Source: Triparma columacea (taxonomy: Eukaryota; Sar; Bolidophyceae; Parmales; Triparmaceae). From it: 44,745 bases of DNA. Positions 31,480 to 41,744 of this stretch are shown piece by piece; positions within the stretch are counted from its first letter, which is position 1; the number at the start of each line of letters is the position of its first letter. A program made the position numbers and the translations under genes. Below the pieces are notes generated by a model. That model saw only the letters and a list, made by a program, of their open reading frames with translations. It made no database searches and was not told the DNA's origin. The stretch spans positions 1 to 44,745 of the forward strand of contig BRYA01000455.1 of assembly GCA_030267965.1 (NCBI GenBank), read 5' to 3'.

Positions 31480-34400
31480 ATGGGACATTTCACGATTTCC
31501 TTATTTATCTGCCTCATATTCATCAGCAGTATAGACATGTACCGGTTATCATTCCCTGCACGTCGCAGGGTTGTGGAATATGGAAAAAGAAACATTGGTC
31601 GGAATGGAGCCTCACTTCGGGAACCATTTTCTACACATATTTTCACGAAATCTAGATTATTTCGGTCACAAACGAGATTATTATCCATGTTAGAACCCAG
31701 TCCATCCACAGAACAAACATCCAACTCTTTCCAGTCTCACCACAAGATCCCCCCCAATACATACAATCCATCAGACCCTCTGGCATGGTGCAAAGACTTT
31801 GGGAGGATTAATCTGTCGAAGAACAACACGATCGAGCAAGGTAAGAGTGGAGGGACTTGCGCATCAACCGCATTTTGTATGATGTCATGGGGTCACCCAC
31901 ATCACCGCTAACCCATCACCACCCCTCGCAGTTTCTATCCCTCGCGATCACCCTGATTACATTGAAGTAGACGACTTGCAGGTGAAGGGGGTGGTGATTG
32001 TTACCACCGAGGAGCAGGCAAATATTGTGCTCAAGAGCTTGGAGGCCTCCCTGAACTCTGGCGTGATCCACGCATGCGACACTGAGGTGATGGACATCGA
32101 CCTCAAGATCGCTGGCCCCGTCGGCAACGGCCTCGTCACTTGTCTGACTATGTACTCGGGCCCAACTTTCGACTATGGGATCGGGGATCCCGGGAGTGCG
32201 CTGTTCGTTGACAACCTCGACGCTAGCGCGGGGCTGCTGAATCTCTTCAAGGACTTCTTTGAGGACGAACGGCACCACAAAGCGTGGCACAACTACGGAT
32301 TCGATAGGCACGTAATGTTCAACATGGGCATAGACTGCAAAGGGTTCAGGGCAGACACCATGCACATGGCAAGGCTGGAGGACTCATCAAGGATGAAGTT
32401 CGGGGGGGGGGGGGGAGGGTACGGGCTGGAAGCCTTGACGGACGACATCCTGGGCAGGAGGAAGAGGCCCATGAAGGAGATCTTCGGCAAGGGCCGCCTG
32501 AAGAAGGACGGGACCGAGGGGGCGGTGATCGAAATCCCTCCCATTGAGGATATGCAGAGGATGAGGGAGCACAGGCAGAAATGGATCTCTTACGCGGCGT
32601 ACGACGCAGAGGGGACGTGGCTGCTAAGGGAGGAATTGGAGAGGAAGTTGAGGAATAAACACTGGATGCAGGATAAAAGGTGAGGGCTGGGGTTGTTTGG
32701 GTGGTTTGTGGTTGTGGTCGGGATCTTTGTTGTTGTTACTTTGTGTTTGGTGTTGTCATACTAACAACCCTAACCATATCCCACATCTACGCTCATCCGT
32801 CCCTTCTAGCCTGTTCGAGTTCTACGAGCGCTACTTGGTGCCTTTCGGGGAGTGCCTTACAGACATGGAGAGGAGGGGGGTCAGGGTTGACGCCTCTTCA
32901 TACCTCGCAGGCATCGAGGTCCAGGCCCGCAAGGACCAGAAGATGCACTCGGCCATCTTCAGGGAGTGGGCCGCGACCCTCATCGGACCGGACGGCCTCG
33001 CCATCAACCCATCCTCTTCCCAGCAGCTTCAAACGTTCCTCTTCGGGGGATCGACCAACGCCAAGACGAAGGAGCCCATAGAAAGGTGCCGAACCTTCAA
33101 GGTGCTGAGGGAGGAAGTTCCGGCCGAGGCGATCGAAGCTTACAGGGAAAGGGACGAATACGAGAAAGTGATGGCCCAAGAGGCAGGGCAGAGTGAAGAA
33201 GAGACCACTGAGGATGAGGTGAGTCGAGGACGATCGAAGGGCACACATAATGCAAACGCCAATCCACGCACTAACGCGTCGCTCCTCCACAGTTCGACTT
33301 GATGACAGCCGTGCAGATGAAGAGCCTCTGCAAGGACCTCGGCCTCAAGCAGAGCGGGAAGAAGTCCGAGTTACAGGACAGGCTCAGGGGCCACTTCCTC
33401 TCCAGCGGGGAGGAAAGCTCGGCGGACGGCTTCGACCTTATGACGGTGGACGACCTCAAGGATGCCCTCGTAGCCCGCGGGCTACCGACGAAGGGCAACA
33501 AGGCAGCGCTCATCGCCCGCCTTCGGGAAGACTCGGCGTACGCTCTGGAGCTCCTGAGCGAGGCGAGCGTGGCGTCCTCGAGCTCACCCGACGGCTACAA
33601 GACGGTGTCCGAGGCCCTCACCGCGGCGGTGGAGAACGGGCAGCCTGACTCCAACCTGGCCTCGATCTTGGATTCCATCAAGGGCAAGTCCACCCAGTCC
33701 AAGTGGGTGGATGTGACGATATCGTCTATCTACATGACCCCGAACAAGTTCACCGCCGCTGGCGCGCCGTCCGTCACCGCAGACGTGCTCAGGAAACTCG
33801 CTGGCGAGGACCTAGACAGCGACCGCGACAGGAAGTACGGGCTCGCGTACGACTATTTCGGGGGAGGTGAGGCCGGCCACGCAGCCTGCAAGGCCCTCTA
33901 CTCCCTGACCCAGATCGGCAGCACCGAGACCATGATAAGCAACTTCGTGGTCCCGCTCCAGGTCCTCGCCGACGACCAGTCGAGGGTGCACTGCAGCCTC
34001 AACATGAACACTGAGACTGGGAGGCTCAGCGCCAGGAAGCCCAACCTGCAGAACCAGCCGGCGCTGGAGAAGGACGTCTACAAGATCAGGCAAGCGTTCC
34101 AGGCGAGCCCCGGTAACAAGCTAATAGTCGCAGATTACGGGCAGGTGAGGAAATAGGGGAGTGAGGGGAAGGAGGCGGGAGGATGAGGAGGAGTGGAGCG
34201 ACGGCAGCGACGGCAGCGACGGCAGAGGTCGAGATCAAACGCACCTGCATCCCAACGCAACCCCAACGCCCCCCAGTGCCCCCCCCCCCCGCCCCAACTC
34301 ACCCCTAACGCCTCTGCCCCCCCCCCCCGCCCCCCCAGCTGGAGCTCCGTCTCCTCGCCTCCATGACAGACTGCACTTCCATGATCGACGCCTTCTCCCA

Positions 34401-35088
34401 GGGCGGCGACTTCCACTCCCGCACAGCCATGGGTATGTTCTCCTACATCAAGGACAGCGTCTCCAGGGGGGACGTTCTGTTCGAGTGGGACTACTCAAAG
34501 GGGGAACCCCCCAAGCCCATGCTCAAGGACGAGTACGGAAGCGAGAGGAGGAAGGCTAAGACGTTGAACTTCTCCATAGCGTACGGGAAGACTGCGCACG
34601 GGCTGAGCCAGGACTGGGGGGTCAGCGTGGGGGAGGCCGAGCAGATGCTGCAGGCTTGGTATGGGGACAGGCCGGAGGTTTTGAGGTGGCAGAAGAAGAC
34701 CAAGGCTCAGGCGAGGAGGGAGGGGATAACGAGGACGCTCATGGGGAGGTACAGGGAACTTCCGGAGGCCATGAGCAGGGATAGGAAACTTGTAGGACAC
34801 GGGGAGAGGGCGAGCATAAACACTCCCATCCAGGGAGGGGCGGCCGACGTGGCAATGATGGCAATGATAAAGATAAACAGGTCTGAAGTGCTTCGGCGGC
34901 TGGGGTGGATCCTCCTGCTCCAGGTGCACGACGAAGTCATGCTGGAAGGACCGGAGGAAACGGCGGAGGAAGCGTTCGAGGAGGTCATCAGACTCATGCA
35001 GAACCCGTGGGACGTGGGACTACCAGAGACTAAGGTACCGCTACTGGTGGACGGGAGCTACGCGGATAACTGGTATGAGGCAAAGTGA
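31480..35088 (+). CDS. Organellar family-A DNA polymerase (plant/protist organellar polymerase type) with two SAP domains
   Basis: Five exons: 31480-31840, 31932-32679, 32810-33218, 33293-34144, 34339-35088; 1039 aa. ATG at 31480 gives a hydrophobic leader (MGHFTISLFICLIFISS) then an Arg-rich stretch, suggesting plastid (or dual) targeting. The 3'-5' proofreading exonuclease has CDTEVMDID, HNYGFDRH and YAAYDAEG. Two consecutive SAP motifs (about 507-543, MTAVQMKSLCKDLGLKQSGKKSELQDRL; about 553-585, MTVDDLKDALVARGLPTKGNKAALIARL, shown here as positions only for function) sit between exonuclease and polymerase. Polymerase motif A VADYGQLELR is split by intron 4 after DYGQ, with DYG rather than the bacterial DYS. 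Motif B is RRKAKTLNFSIAYG and motif C is LLQVHDEV. Replicates organelle DNA. Intron 4 has long C runs. Confidence 0.9.
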
Positions 35089-35262
35089 GGAGAAGGGAGG
35101 GGGGGGGGTTCCTTGGAAGAAGGTAATCTTTGGGGCCGAAGAAAATCAGTGGATTTTAAAAGTTTCGTTCAGGTCAAATCTATCCATATAAACTATTCAC
35201 CCTTTCGACATCCCCCTTAGCATCTCTCCTCCTCTCCCCCTCCTTCGTATCTCCTTGAAGAT

Positions 35263-35911
35263 TCATCGGCTCTTCTTGCTCTGATTTTTAACGATTCTTG
35301 CGATGTCGAAATCCCCGTCATCTTCGCTATCATCATCTCCGCTCTGGCTGACGACGTTCTGCATCGCCCTTCCCCCGTTCTTCTGCTCCGCCTTCCTCCT
35401 CATGAGGTCCTTCTCCCTCTTCTTGTTCTTCTTCTTCTCCCTCTTGCTCTTCGCTAGCTCCTCCGCGGCATCCTCAGACGCCATCAGGGAATCCACGGCG
35501 GACTTGGCGGCGAGGGCGGCGTCGGACTCGAGGGAGCGGAGGACGGCGACCCGCTGGTTGGCCTGGTAGGACAGGTAACCCCTGTAGACTAATGCCAGCA
35601 CACCGAGGACCGGGAGGGCCACGAAGAGGGGGAGGAACTTGAAGTAGGCTGGGGGTAGGGGGAAGGGGAGAGAGAGATTTAGTATTTTACAAGGGAGGAA
35701 CGCATAATGTGTTTTAAAATAGGATAAAGTAGGAAAATAATAGGGAAATGAAACATCCTGTGGCCTCGAACATTTCTGCCATTAGTCGCATAAAAAGAGT
35801 TCCTGAAGTCATTTGTTTGATTTAAGACTTGATATACTTACCATAGACAGTACAGATCGTCAACAGGGGTAAAGATAGTTGTAGGTTCTCCTTGTTGAAG
35901 AATATTGCCAT
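35263..35911 (-). CDS. Small ER-type membrane protein with charged tail (151 aa)
   Basis: Two exons: 35842-35911 (ATG at 35911, MAIFFNKENLQLSLPLL; donor GTAAGT) and 35263-35648 (acceptor CTACCCCCAG), joined with a 1-base remainder. One or two hydrophobic helices span about 10-45, then an Ala/Glu helix and Lys-rich coiled coil (KREKKKNKKREKDLMRRK). An acidic patch DDDSEDDGDFD follows, and the C-terminus KKSR fits the dilysine ER-retrieval pattern. I do not recognise a family. The start is 89 bases from that of the divergent zinc-finger gene, so the promoters must overlap. Confidence 0.65.
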
Positions 35912-36000
35912 TTTGAAATTTGTTTGATATTGGGAATGCTGTGCAGGGCACGGACAAGTTGCTGTCCATCACTAACCCTATACGAATAAGACGAGAGTTC

Positions 36001-37236
36001 ATGTCGACCATATTGCCGGTAAATTGTCTAGATTCGAGCTCGCACGTTAACACATTTGCGCCTAGTATCAAAGTAGAAGGATGCAAGGTGGAAGAAGTTG
36101 GATCGGAGGAGCTTGGTATCATCCTTCCTGAGTTTCAAGGAGGGAATAAGGGTGAATCAACAGCAGCTAGTGTCGGAGGATCGGGTAGCGCGCCTAGTAT
36201 CACCAAAAGAGAAGGAGTCAAGGAGGAAGAAGTTGGATCGGAGGACCTGGGTATCCTCGCTGAGTTTCAAGCAGTAACATGGCATATATGCCCGCAAGAA
36301 GGGTGTGAATATAAGGCAAAGCAGAGAGGCCAAATCAAGTTACACCTTGCTAATGTTCACGATATTGGCGTAACATGGCATACATGCCCGCAAGAAGGGT
36401 GTGAATATAAGGCAAAGCAGAGAGGCCAAATCAAGTTACACCTTGCTAATGTTCACGATATTGGCGTAACATGGCATTCATGCCCGCAAGAAGGGTGTGA
36501 ATATAAGGCAAAGCAGAGAGGCCAAATCAAGTTACACCTTGCTAATATTCACGATATTGGCGTAACATGGCATTCATGCCCGCAAGAAGGGTGTGAATAT
36601 AAGGCAAAGCAGAGAGGCGATATCAAGCAGCACCTTGCTAATATTCATGATATCGGCGTAAAGTGGCACACATGCCCGCAAGATGGGTGTGAATATAAGG
36701 CGAAGAATAGAGGCAAGATCAAGCAGCACCTTGCTAATATTCACGATATTGGCGTAACATGGCATTCATGCCCTCAAGATGGGTGTGAATATAAGGCGAA
36801 GAGGAAAAGCAGCATCAAGTTACACCTTGCTAATATGCACGGTATTAGCACAATATGGCATACATGCCCGCAAGAAGGGTGTGAATATAAGACGAAGATG
36901 AGAAGCAGTATCAAGACGCACCTTGCTTTTATTCACGATATCGGCGTAACATGGCATTCATGCCCGCAAGAAGGGTGTGAATATAAGACAAAGCTGAGAG
37001 CTCACATCAAGAAGCACCTTGCTCGAATTCATGATATTGGCGTAACGTGGCATCCATGCCCGCAAGAAGGGTGTGAATATAAGACGAAGAAGAAAGAGCA
37101 CCTCAATGTCCACCTTGCTCATATTCATGATATTGGCGTATCATGGCATACATGCTCGCATGAAGGGTGTGAATATAAGGCGAAGTTGAGAAGCCATATC
37201 AAGAAGCACATTTCTCGTCTTCACGGTGGAAATTGA
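36001..37236 (+). CDS. Ten-finger C2H2 protein with near-identical 32-residue repeats
   Basis: ATG at 36001 (MSTILPVNCLDSSS) is the first in frame; the frame stays open upstream to about 35920, where TGCAG could be an acceptor. The N-terminal 90 residues contain two copies of an acidic SI-x-EEVGSE[ED]LGI-x-EFQ segment. Then ten fingers run from about 36280 to 37230 at a 96-base period. Each is WHxCPQEGCEYK-x6-I/L-x2-HLAxxHDIGVT, that is C-x4-C-x12-H-x4-H. Scaffold and linker are almost invariant, while helix positions -1, +3 and +6 differ. Fingers 1-3 are identical there. A DNA-binding (or RNA-binding) nuclear protein is expected; target unknown. No other domain is visible. Confidence 0.85.
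   Translation: MSTILPVNCLDSSSHVNTFAPSIKVEGCKVEEVGSEELGIILPEFQGGNKGESTAASVGGSGSAPSITKREGVKEEEVGSEDLGILAEFQAVTWHICPQEGCEYKAKQRGQIKLHLANVHDIGVTWHTCPQEGCEYKAKQRGQIKLHLANVHDIGVTWHSCPQEGCEYKAKQRGQIKLHLANIHDIGVTWHSCPQEGCEYKAKQRGDIKQHLANIHDIGVKWHTCPQDGCEYKAKNRGKIKQHLANIHDIGVTWHSCPQDGCEYKAKRKSSIKLHLANMHGISTIWHTCPQEGCEYKTKMRSSIKTHLAFIHDIGVTWHSCPQEGCEYKTKLRAHIKKHLARIHDIGVTWHPCPQEGCEYKTKKKEHLNVHLAHIHDIGVSWHTCSHEGCEYKAKLRSHIKKHISRLHGGN
36280..37230 (+). repeat. 96-bp tandem repeat encoding zinc fingers
   Basis: Ten units, spacing exactly 96 bases between the first copies (GTAACATGGCAT begins at 36274, 36370 and 36466). The first three units are nearly identical in DNA; the later ones diverge gradually, showing recent expansion at the 5' side of the array. 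Confidence 0.9.
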
Positions 37237-37434
37237 AGCATCAGCATCTTTTATTATTGCTTAAATATATTCTGATTGATCTTATATTGTTCCACAAATA
37301 GAGTGTGAAGCATGTTAAACGAATTATGCTAAAGCGGCGGTGCTAAAGTTTGTTGAATAGTTTGCCAAGGACTTGGTCCCAAACCCAAATCAGATCTGGG
37401 TTGGACCAGGAATTCAACAGGCCATCAAATTGTC

Positions 37435-38929
37435 ATGCTGCGATTAATGATCTCCGTAGTCTTATTCTCATTATTTATACCTTCCTTATCATATAATACC
37501 TTTAATCTCCGCTCCCCGACGTCACAATGTCGTACAAGGCAGTCAATATCCCACACGACATCATGCCTCTTTGCTGAGGTTGTGGAGGAAAAAGAAGAAT
37601 TTAAAGCAAACATTCCAATCATACCGCTAATTAAAGACTCTCATCATCACTCCAATCACTTTAAATACGACATGTTGGACGCACAATTTCAAGAGGTGTG
37701 TATAGAGGTGTATTGACATGCTTTTGTTGTGGGTTGATGTGTTTGTACTTCTATATTGCCATATTGTCGCAACGTAGGAGGCAAATGAGACACTAATTGG
37801 ATACTAGTGAGACACACTAATTAGACACGGATACTCCACACTTCTTGTCAAACAATACACACAAATAACCCCCAAACCCTATATACAAACAACTAACTCC
37901 TCCCTCATCGCTCTCCATCCCTCCACCCTCCATCTACCCCCCACCAACAAACCCACCAACACACCTCCCATCCCCAAGAAATCCTTCGCCCTAACCTCGC
38001 CAGGTCCCACCTTCGAAGTGTCAGGTATGAAGGTGAATCTCTTCGGAGTTTACACCTTCCTAATCTCCCTCCTATCCTCCCTCCCCTACTACCTCGGTCT
38101 AACCCTAACCAAGGCCTACCTTGAATCTCTGCCTGAGGAGGAGAGGGACAACTATAGGTTGTATGATGATGTTGGGAAGGCTTGGTCTAAAGGATTTCTA
38201 GCAGCCACGTTCAGCTACCCCGGTGAGACACTTGTTTCAGAACTCACACGGAAACGACTGAAAGACTTTAAAAGCTACATTCACCATCGAGAGAAGTCAC
38301 CCTATTCTAACCCCTCCCCCCCCCTTCCCTCCCCTCCCCCCACTTTACATTTTGTTCCTCCAGAGGTAGTAAACCGTTCCAACCTCTCCGGCATATCCGG
38401 TTCATGTTTAATCGTCGCCAACCACGCCTCCTGGTTGGACATCCCCGCTCTTTGCACCGTCCTCGATCATCCCTTCAAGTTCATAGCGAAAGGTTCCTTA
38501 ACAAAGGTCCCATTAATAGGCCAACAACTAACGGGGGGGAAACATATACTTATTGATAGGGAAGATAGGAGAAGCCAGTTAAAGACATTCAAGGAAGCAA
38601 CATCATACCTTAAATCAGGGACCTCCATCATGGCATTCCCTGAAGGCGGACGTTCCGAAAACGGCAGACTAGGAACCTTCAAAGGCGGCGTGTTCAGCAT
38701 GGCTCTTCGCGCGGGCGTGCCGGTGTTACCTATAACGGTGTGTAACGCGGGGGACGTTATGCCTACTGGGTATGCGTTTCCGGTGCAGGGGGGGGAGGGG
38801 AAATTGAGGATTGTTGTTCATGGGTTAGTGGAGGTTGAAGGGAGGAAGGAAGATGAGGTTATGAAGGAGGTTAGGGAAAGGATTATTAGCGCATTACCGA
38901 GGGGACAAATGCCAGAGGAAGAGGAATAG
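37435..38929 (+). CDS. Plastid-type 1-acyl-glycerol-3-phosphate acyltransferase (PlsC family)
   Basis: ATG at 37435 begins a signal-like segment (MLRLMISVVLFSLFIPSLSYNTF) then a Ser/Thr/Arg-rich stretch, as in ochrophyte plastid proteins. Exon 1 likely ends at 37695 (GAG before GTGTGT, phase 0). The body lies in 37979-38929 if acceptor CCCCAAG is used (403 aa). The more usual-looking acceptor at 37778 (AACGTAG) is in the same frame but meets TAG TGA at 37805-37810. PlsC motifs: NHASWLD (H-x4-D), KGSLTKVPLIGQ, FPEGGRSENGRLGTFKGG and VPVLPITV. Two membrane helices near the start of exon 2 (VYTFLISLLSSLPYYLGLTL). It converts lysophosphatidate to phosphatidate in lipid synthesis. A poly-Pro/Ser insert precedes the catalytic motif. 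Confidence 0.8.
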
Positions 38930-39094
38930 GGGAGAGGGATGGAGGGGAGAGATGAAAAAATGAACGTGTTTTACCGAAACTATCCTTTTGTGTGGAATGA
39001 GAGGAAAACTACTATTAGACAACGTTTTCGGACATACACTTCTTCACTTTGGATTCGTGAATTTTACGGAGAGCTCATTTTGCAGATGAGGGAT

Positions 39095-40098
39095 TTAACC
39101 TCCCTCATCTTTCAAATCCATCCTCACAAAGTAGCCGCCCCTTTCGTCGAAAGTTTTGCATGTCCCTCTTTTCTCAAACAGTGTACCTGGTATAACCCTA
39201 AAGTCAAAGCTAACCCTCGTAACCTCCGTATCATTCTTTTTCGTTTCATGTTTGCATCCGTTCCCATACCAAATAACGGCTTCCCCAAAAACCATATCAA
39301 ACGCTTCACTACTCTTCTCCCCTTCCCACATATCTCGATCTCTCCACAAGCTATTCCCTCCCCACACCTTATCATTAACAGGGAGCCATACATTAACCTC
39401 CCCCGTAGGGTGCCCGTATTCCCTGTCAGCGTGTCGCATTGTGCTGATACCTGGACGGTTTATTCCACGCCTCTTACCGTGTGGTCTAACACCAGGACCT
39501 TGGGGAGGAGACGAGGAAGAGGATGCAGAGGTAGAGGAGATGACGGAGCGGTAGGGGGTGTGGTAACGAATTAGTAAGTCGTGGGAGTGGTAGATTTCAG
39601 TTTCACCCACTGATATCATCAATGGTCCCATTACTGTTCGGAGCCAGTGGAGGTAACATTGCTTCAAATCTTGTCTGTGGGGGCTGCTTTTCCAACGCTC
39701 GGTTACGAGGTGACGCCAGGGACCTTTCGATGCAGCTGAGGGGAACATGTTGATATATGTTAGATGTGTTGACTCGTAAAACATGGAATAGAATCTATCT
39801 CACCTGGACCGGGTGGTTCTACCCCCATACAATTGTGTAGGTTCCCTTGCGAAAGTTCTCTCAGCGGGACGCCCAAGACTTTGGCGGTGATAACGTTGAA
39901 GGGGAACTTGTTAGTGTCGAAATTAATTTTACGCTCTCTTATCAGGAGGGAGAGGGATGGACGAACGCTGAGCAGGAATTGTCTGATGCGATGGGATACG
40001 AAGCAAAGGGTATAGAGGTCCCCTGGGAGGAGATGAGAGTGGAGTATTTGGAGGATACTGTATAGGGTTGGTGGGGGTTTCTGATGAAGAGAACTCAT
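39095..40098 (-). CDS. F-box-like protein with StrG-like iron oxygenase domain
   Basis: Two exons: 39804-40098 (ATG at 40098) and 39095-39735, joined with a 1-base remainder; 311 aa. The N-terminus has an F-box-like helix set (YSILQILHSHLLPGDLYTLCFVSHRIRQFLL). The second exon resembles the StrG (streptomycin biosynthesis) family. It has a HAD-type iron triad candidate (STMRHADREYGHPTGEVNVWLPV), then GGNSLWRDRD, WYGNGCKHETKKNDTEVTRVSFDFRVIP with the distal His. Such proteins are cupin-like 2-oxoglutarate/iron oxygenases. Pairing with an F-box suggests either ubiquitin-ligase recruitment or a hydroxylase-on-SCF arrangement; this is inference. Divergent from the PAP2 gene, 152 bases between starts. 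Confidence 0.7.
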
Positions 40099-40250
40099 AG
40101 CGGGGAGGAGAGGGATCGTCGACCCGAGGAGAAGAAATTCTAATAATTATACCCCTTTCTGATGTTAGGATTGGATCAGGATTGAATTTGGATAACGTCG
40201 ATCCACGAATTAAAGCCTGCACTGTGATTAGTGTTTGATAAGGCTACAGA

Positions 40251-41566
40251 ATGATGACAGAGAGAATGAGGTTCCACTTTCCGAGACTTTTCCATCCAAA
40301 AGACACATCAACAATTCACTTTCCCATTTTCCAAGCTTTAGCGTCTTTTCCAAGCACCCTCCTGCCCATGGGGCGTTCAATGTATACCCATCTATCAACA
40401 ATTAGTCCCTATCAAAACGACAAACCGCCCTCTCCATCAATTAAACCTCTTCCCATCAGTCGCCTCGCTGTGGGGGCTGGCATTTGGCTTTTGTCCTATG
40501 CGATTATGGCCGTCTTGGGTGGCTCTGTTGCGTATTGGTGAGAATATCCCACCACAATTACCGACAATTGCCTACAATTGTCCATATTACTCACCCCCAC
40601 ACCCTCCCCCACACCCTCCAATGAAAAACCCTCCAAAGGCGCTTCCCCCGTTTCATCGGTGACAGCGATAACGCCCACCCCCTTCCCGACGTAATGTTCA
40701 CCTTCCTTCCATCCTACTGTCCCAAGTTCCTCGGCAACAACATCCAGTCAATAATAATCTTCCTCTACTACCTCTACCTAATGCTAATCGTCCTCCCCTT
40801 CCATCCCAACGGCCGCGTAACCCTCCAGCGTTTCCTAATCCTGAACTCCATGATGTTCCTAACCCGCACAACAACCGTAAGCGTGACGTCCCTCCCTCAA
40901 CCCAATTTCACCCACAAATGCCTCTTAGCACAGAACACAACCGCCACTTTCATCCAGTCACTAAAGGTAGTAGTTGGTACGAAGTTTCCCCCCAAGGCTT
41001 GCGGTGATCTAATATACTCCGGCCATGCTTCCTGTGCCATAATGGCGCACATGATACTCCTCCGTTCCTCATCCTTCAATCTCCTTTCCATAGGACAAAA
41101 AAACCTTAAACGATTGAGCGGAGGGTTGTGCGGGGTGGCGATTGGGAGCATCTTTATGTGCAGATCGCACTATACGGTTGACGTGGTGCTGGCGGCGTAC
41201 TTTAGTTACTTCCTGGTTGGGTTTTACTTCAACCGTGCAGAGGGATATTTGGATGGGGGGAATTTGGGGAGGTTTATTAGATGGATGGAGGGCAGTGATT
41301 GTAATTCCGGCGTCCCAGGCGGTGCAGGTTGGAGTGTAATCGGCGGTGGTGGTATTTTCGACGACGAAGACGCAGTCTGGGTTAGAAAATCGTTAGATCA
41401 TATAGGGTACAAGGACAAGGATGTGGAGGACGGGGATATAACGACGGACACGGCGGGGAGCAGCAGCGACGGGACTCCGCCGATGACAAAGGGGAAACGC
41501 GAAACGAAGACGAATGGGTACGGATCAGCCGAGGGGTACAGCGAGAACCGAGACATCATCGTTTGA
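40251..41566 (+). CDS. PAP2 / sphingomyelin-synthase-like phosphotransferase
   Basis: Two exons: 40251-40537 and 40639-41566 (TG plus G across the junction), 404 aa; ATG at 40251, a second ATG follows immediately. About six membrane helices. The catalytic His-His-Asp triad of the family is visible in CGDLIYSGHASC and CRSHYTVDVVLA. This arrangement matches sphingomyelin / inositol-phosphoceramide / ethanolamine-phosphoceramide synthases in Golgi or plasma membrane, more than soluble PAP phosphatases. The C-terminal 110 residues are hydrophilic and Gly/Asp-rich. Head-group specificity cannot be told from the sequence. The sequence after the stop repeats part of the gene's end (see findings). 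Confidence 0.75.
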
Positions 41567-41711
41567 CATTGAACATTCTTTTTTAGCCTTTTTAATCGTA
41601 TGCAAACTTATTTACTTGAACCCACCTCGAACCGAGACATCGTTTGACATTGAACGGTCGTTTTTTTAGCACTTTTTAACCGTATGCGAACTTATTTACT
41701 TGAACCCACCT
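41541..41711 (+). repeat. Tandem duplication spanning stop codon and 3' UTR
   Basis: CGAACCGAGACATCGTTTGACATTGAAC and the following about 60 bases (CGTATGCAAACTTATTTACTTGAACCCACCTC) occur twice, period about 85 bases, beginning in the last codons of the PAP2-like gene. The second copy lies wholly in the 3' spacer, with a few differences. Confidence 0.8.
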
Positions 41712-41744
41712 CTCAATCCCCCCCTCCCCCCCCCCCCCCCCACC

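Noticed and set aside
38939..39574. Plus-strand open frame of 211 codons after the acyltransferase
   Set aside because: It overlaps the StrG-like exon on the minus strand, which has clear motifs and a consistent splice join; the plus frame ends in Arg/Gly low complexity.
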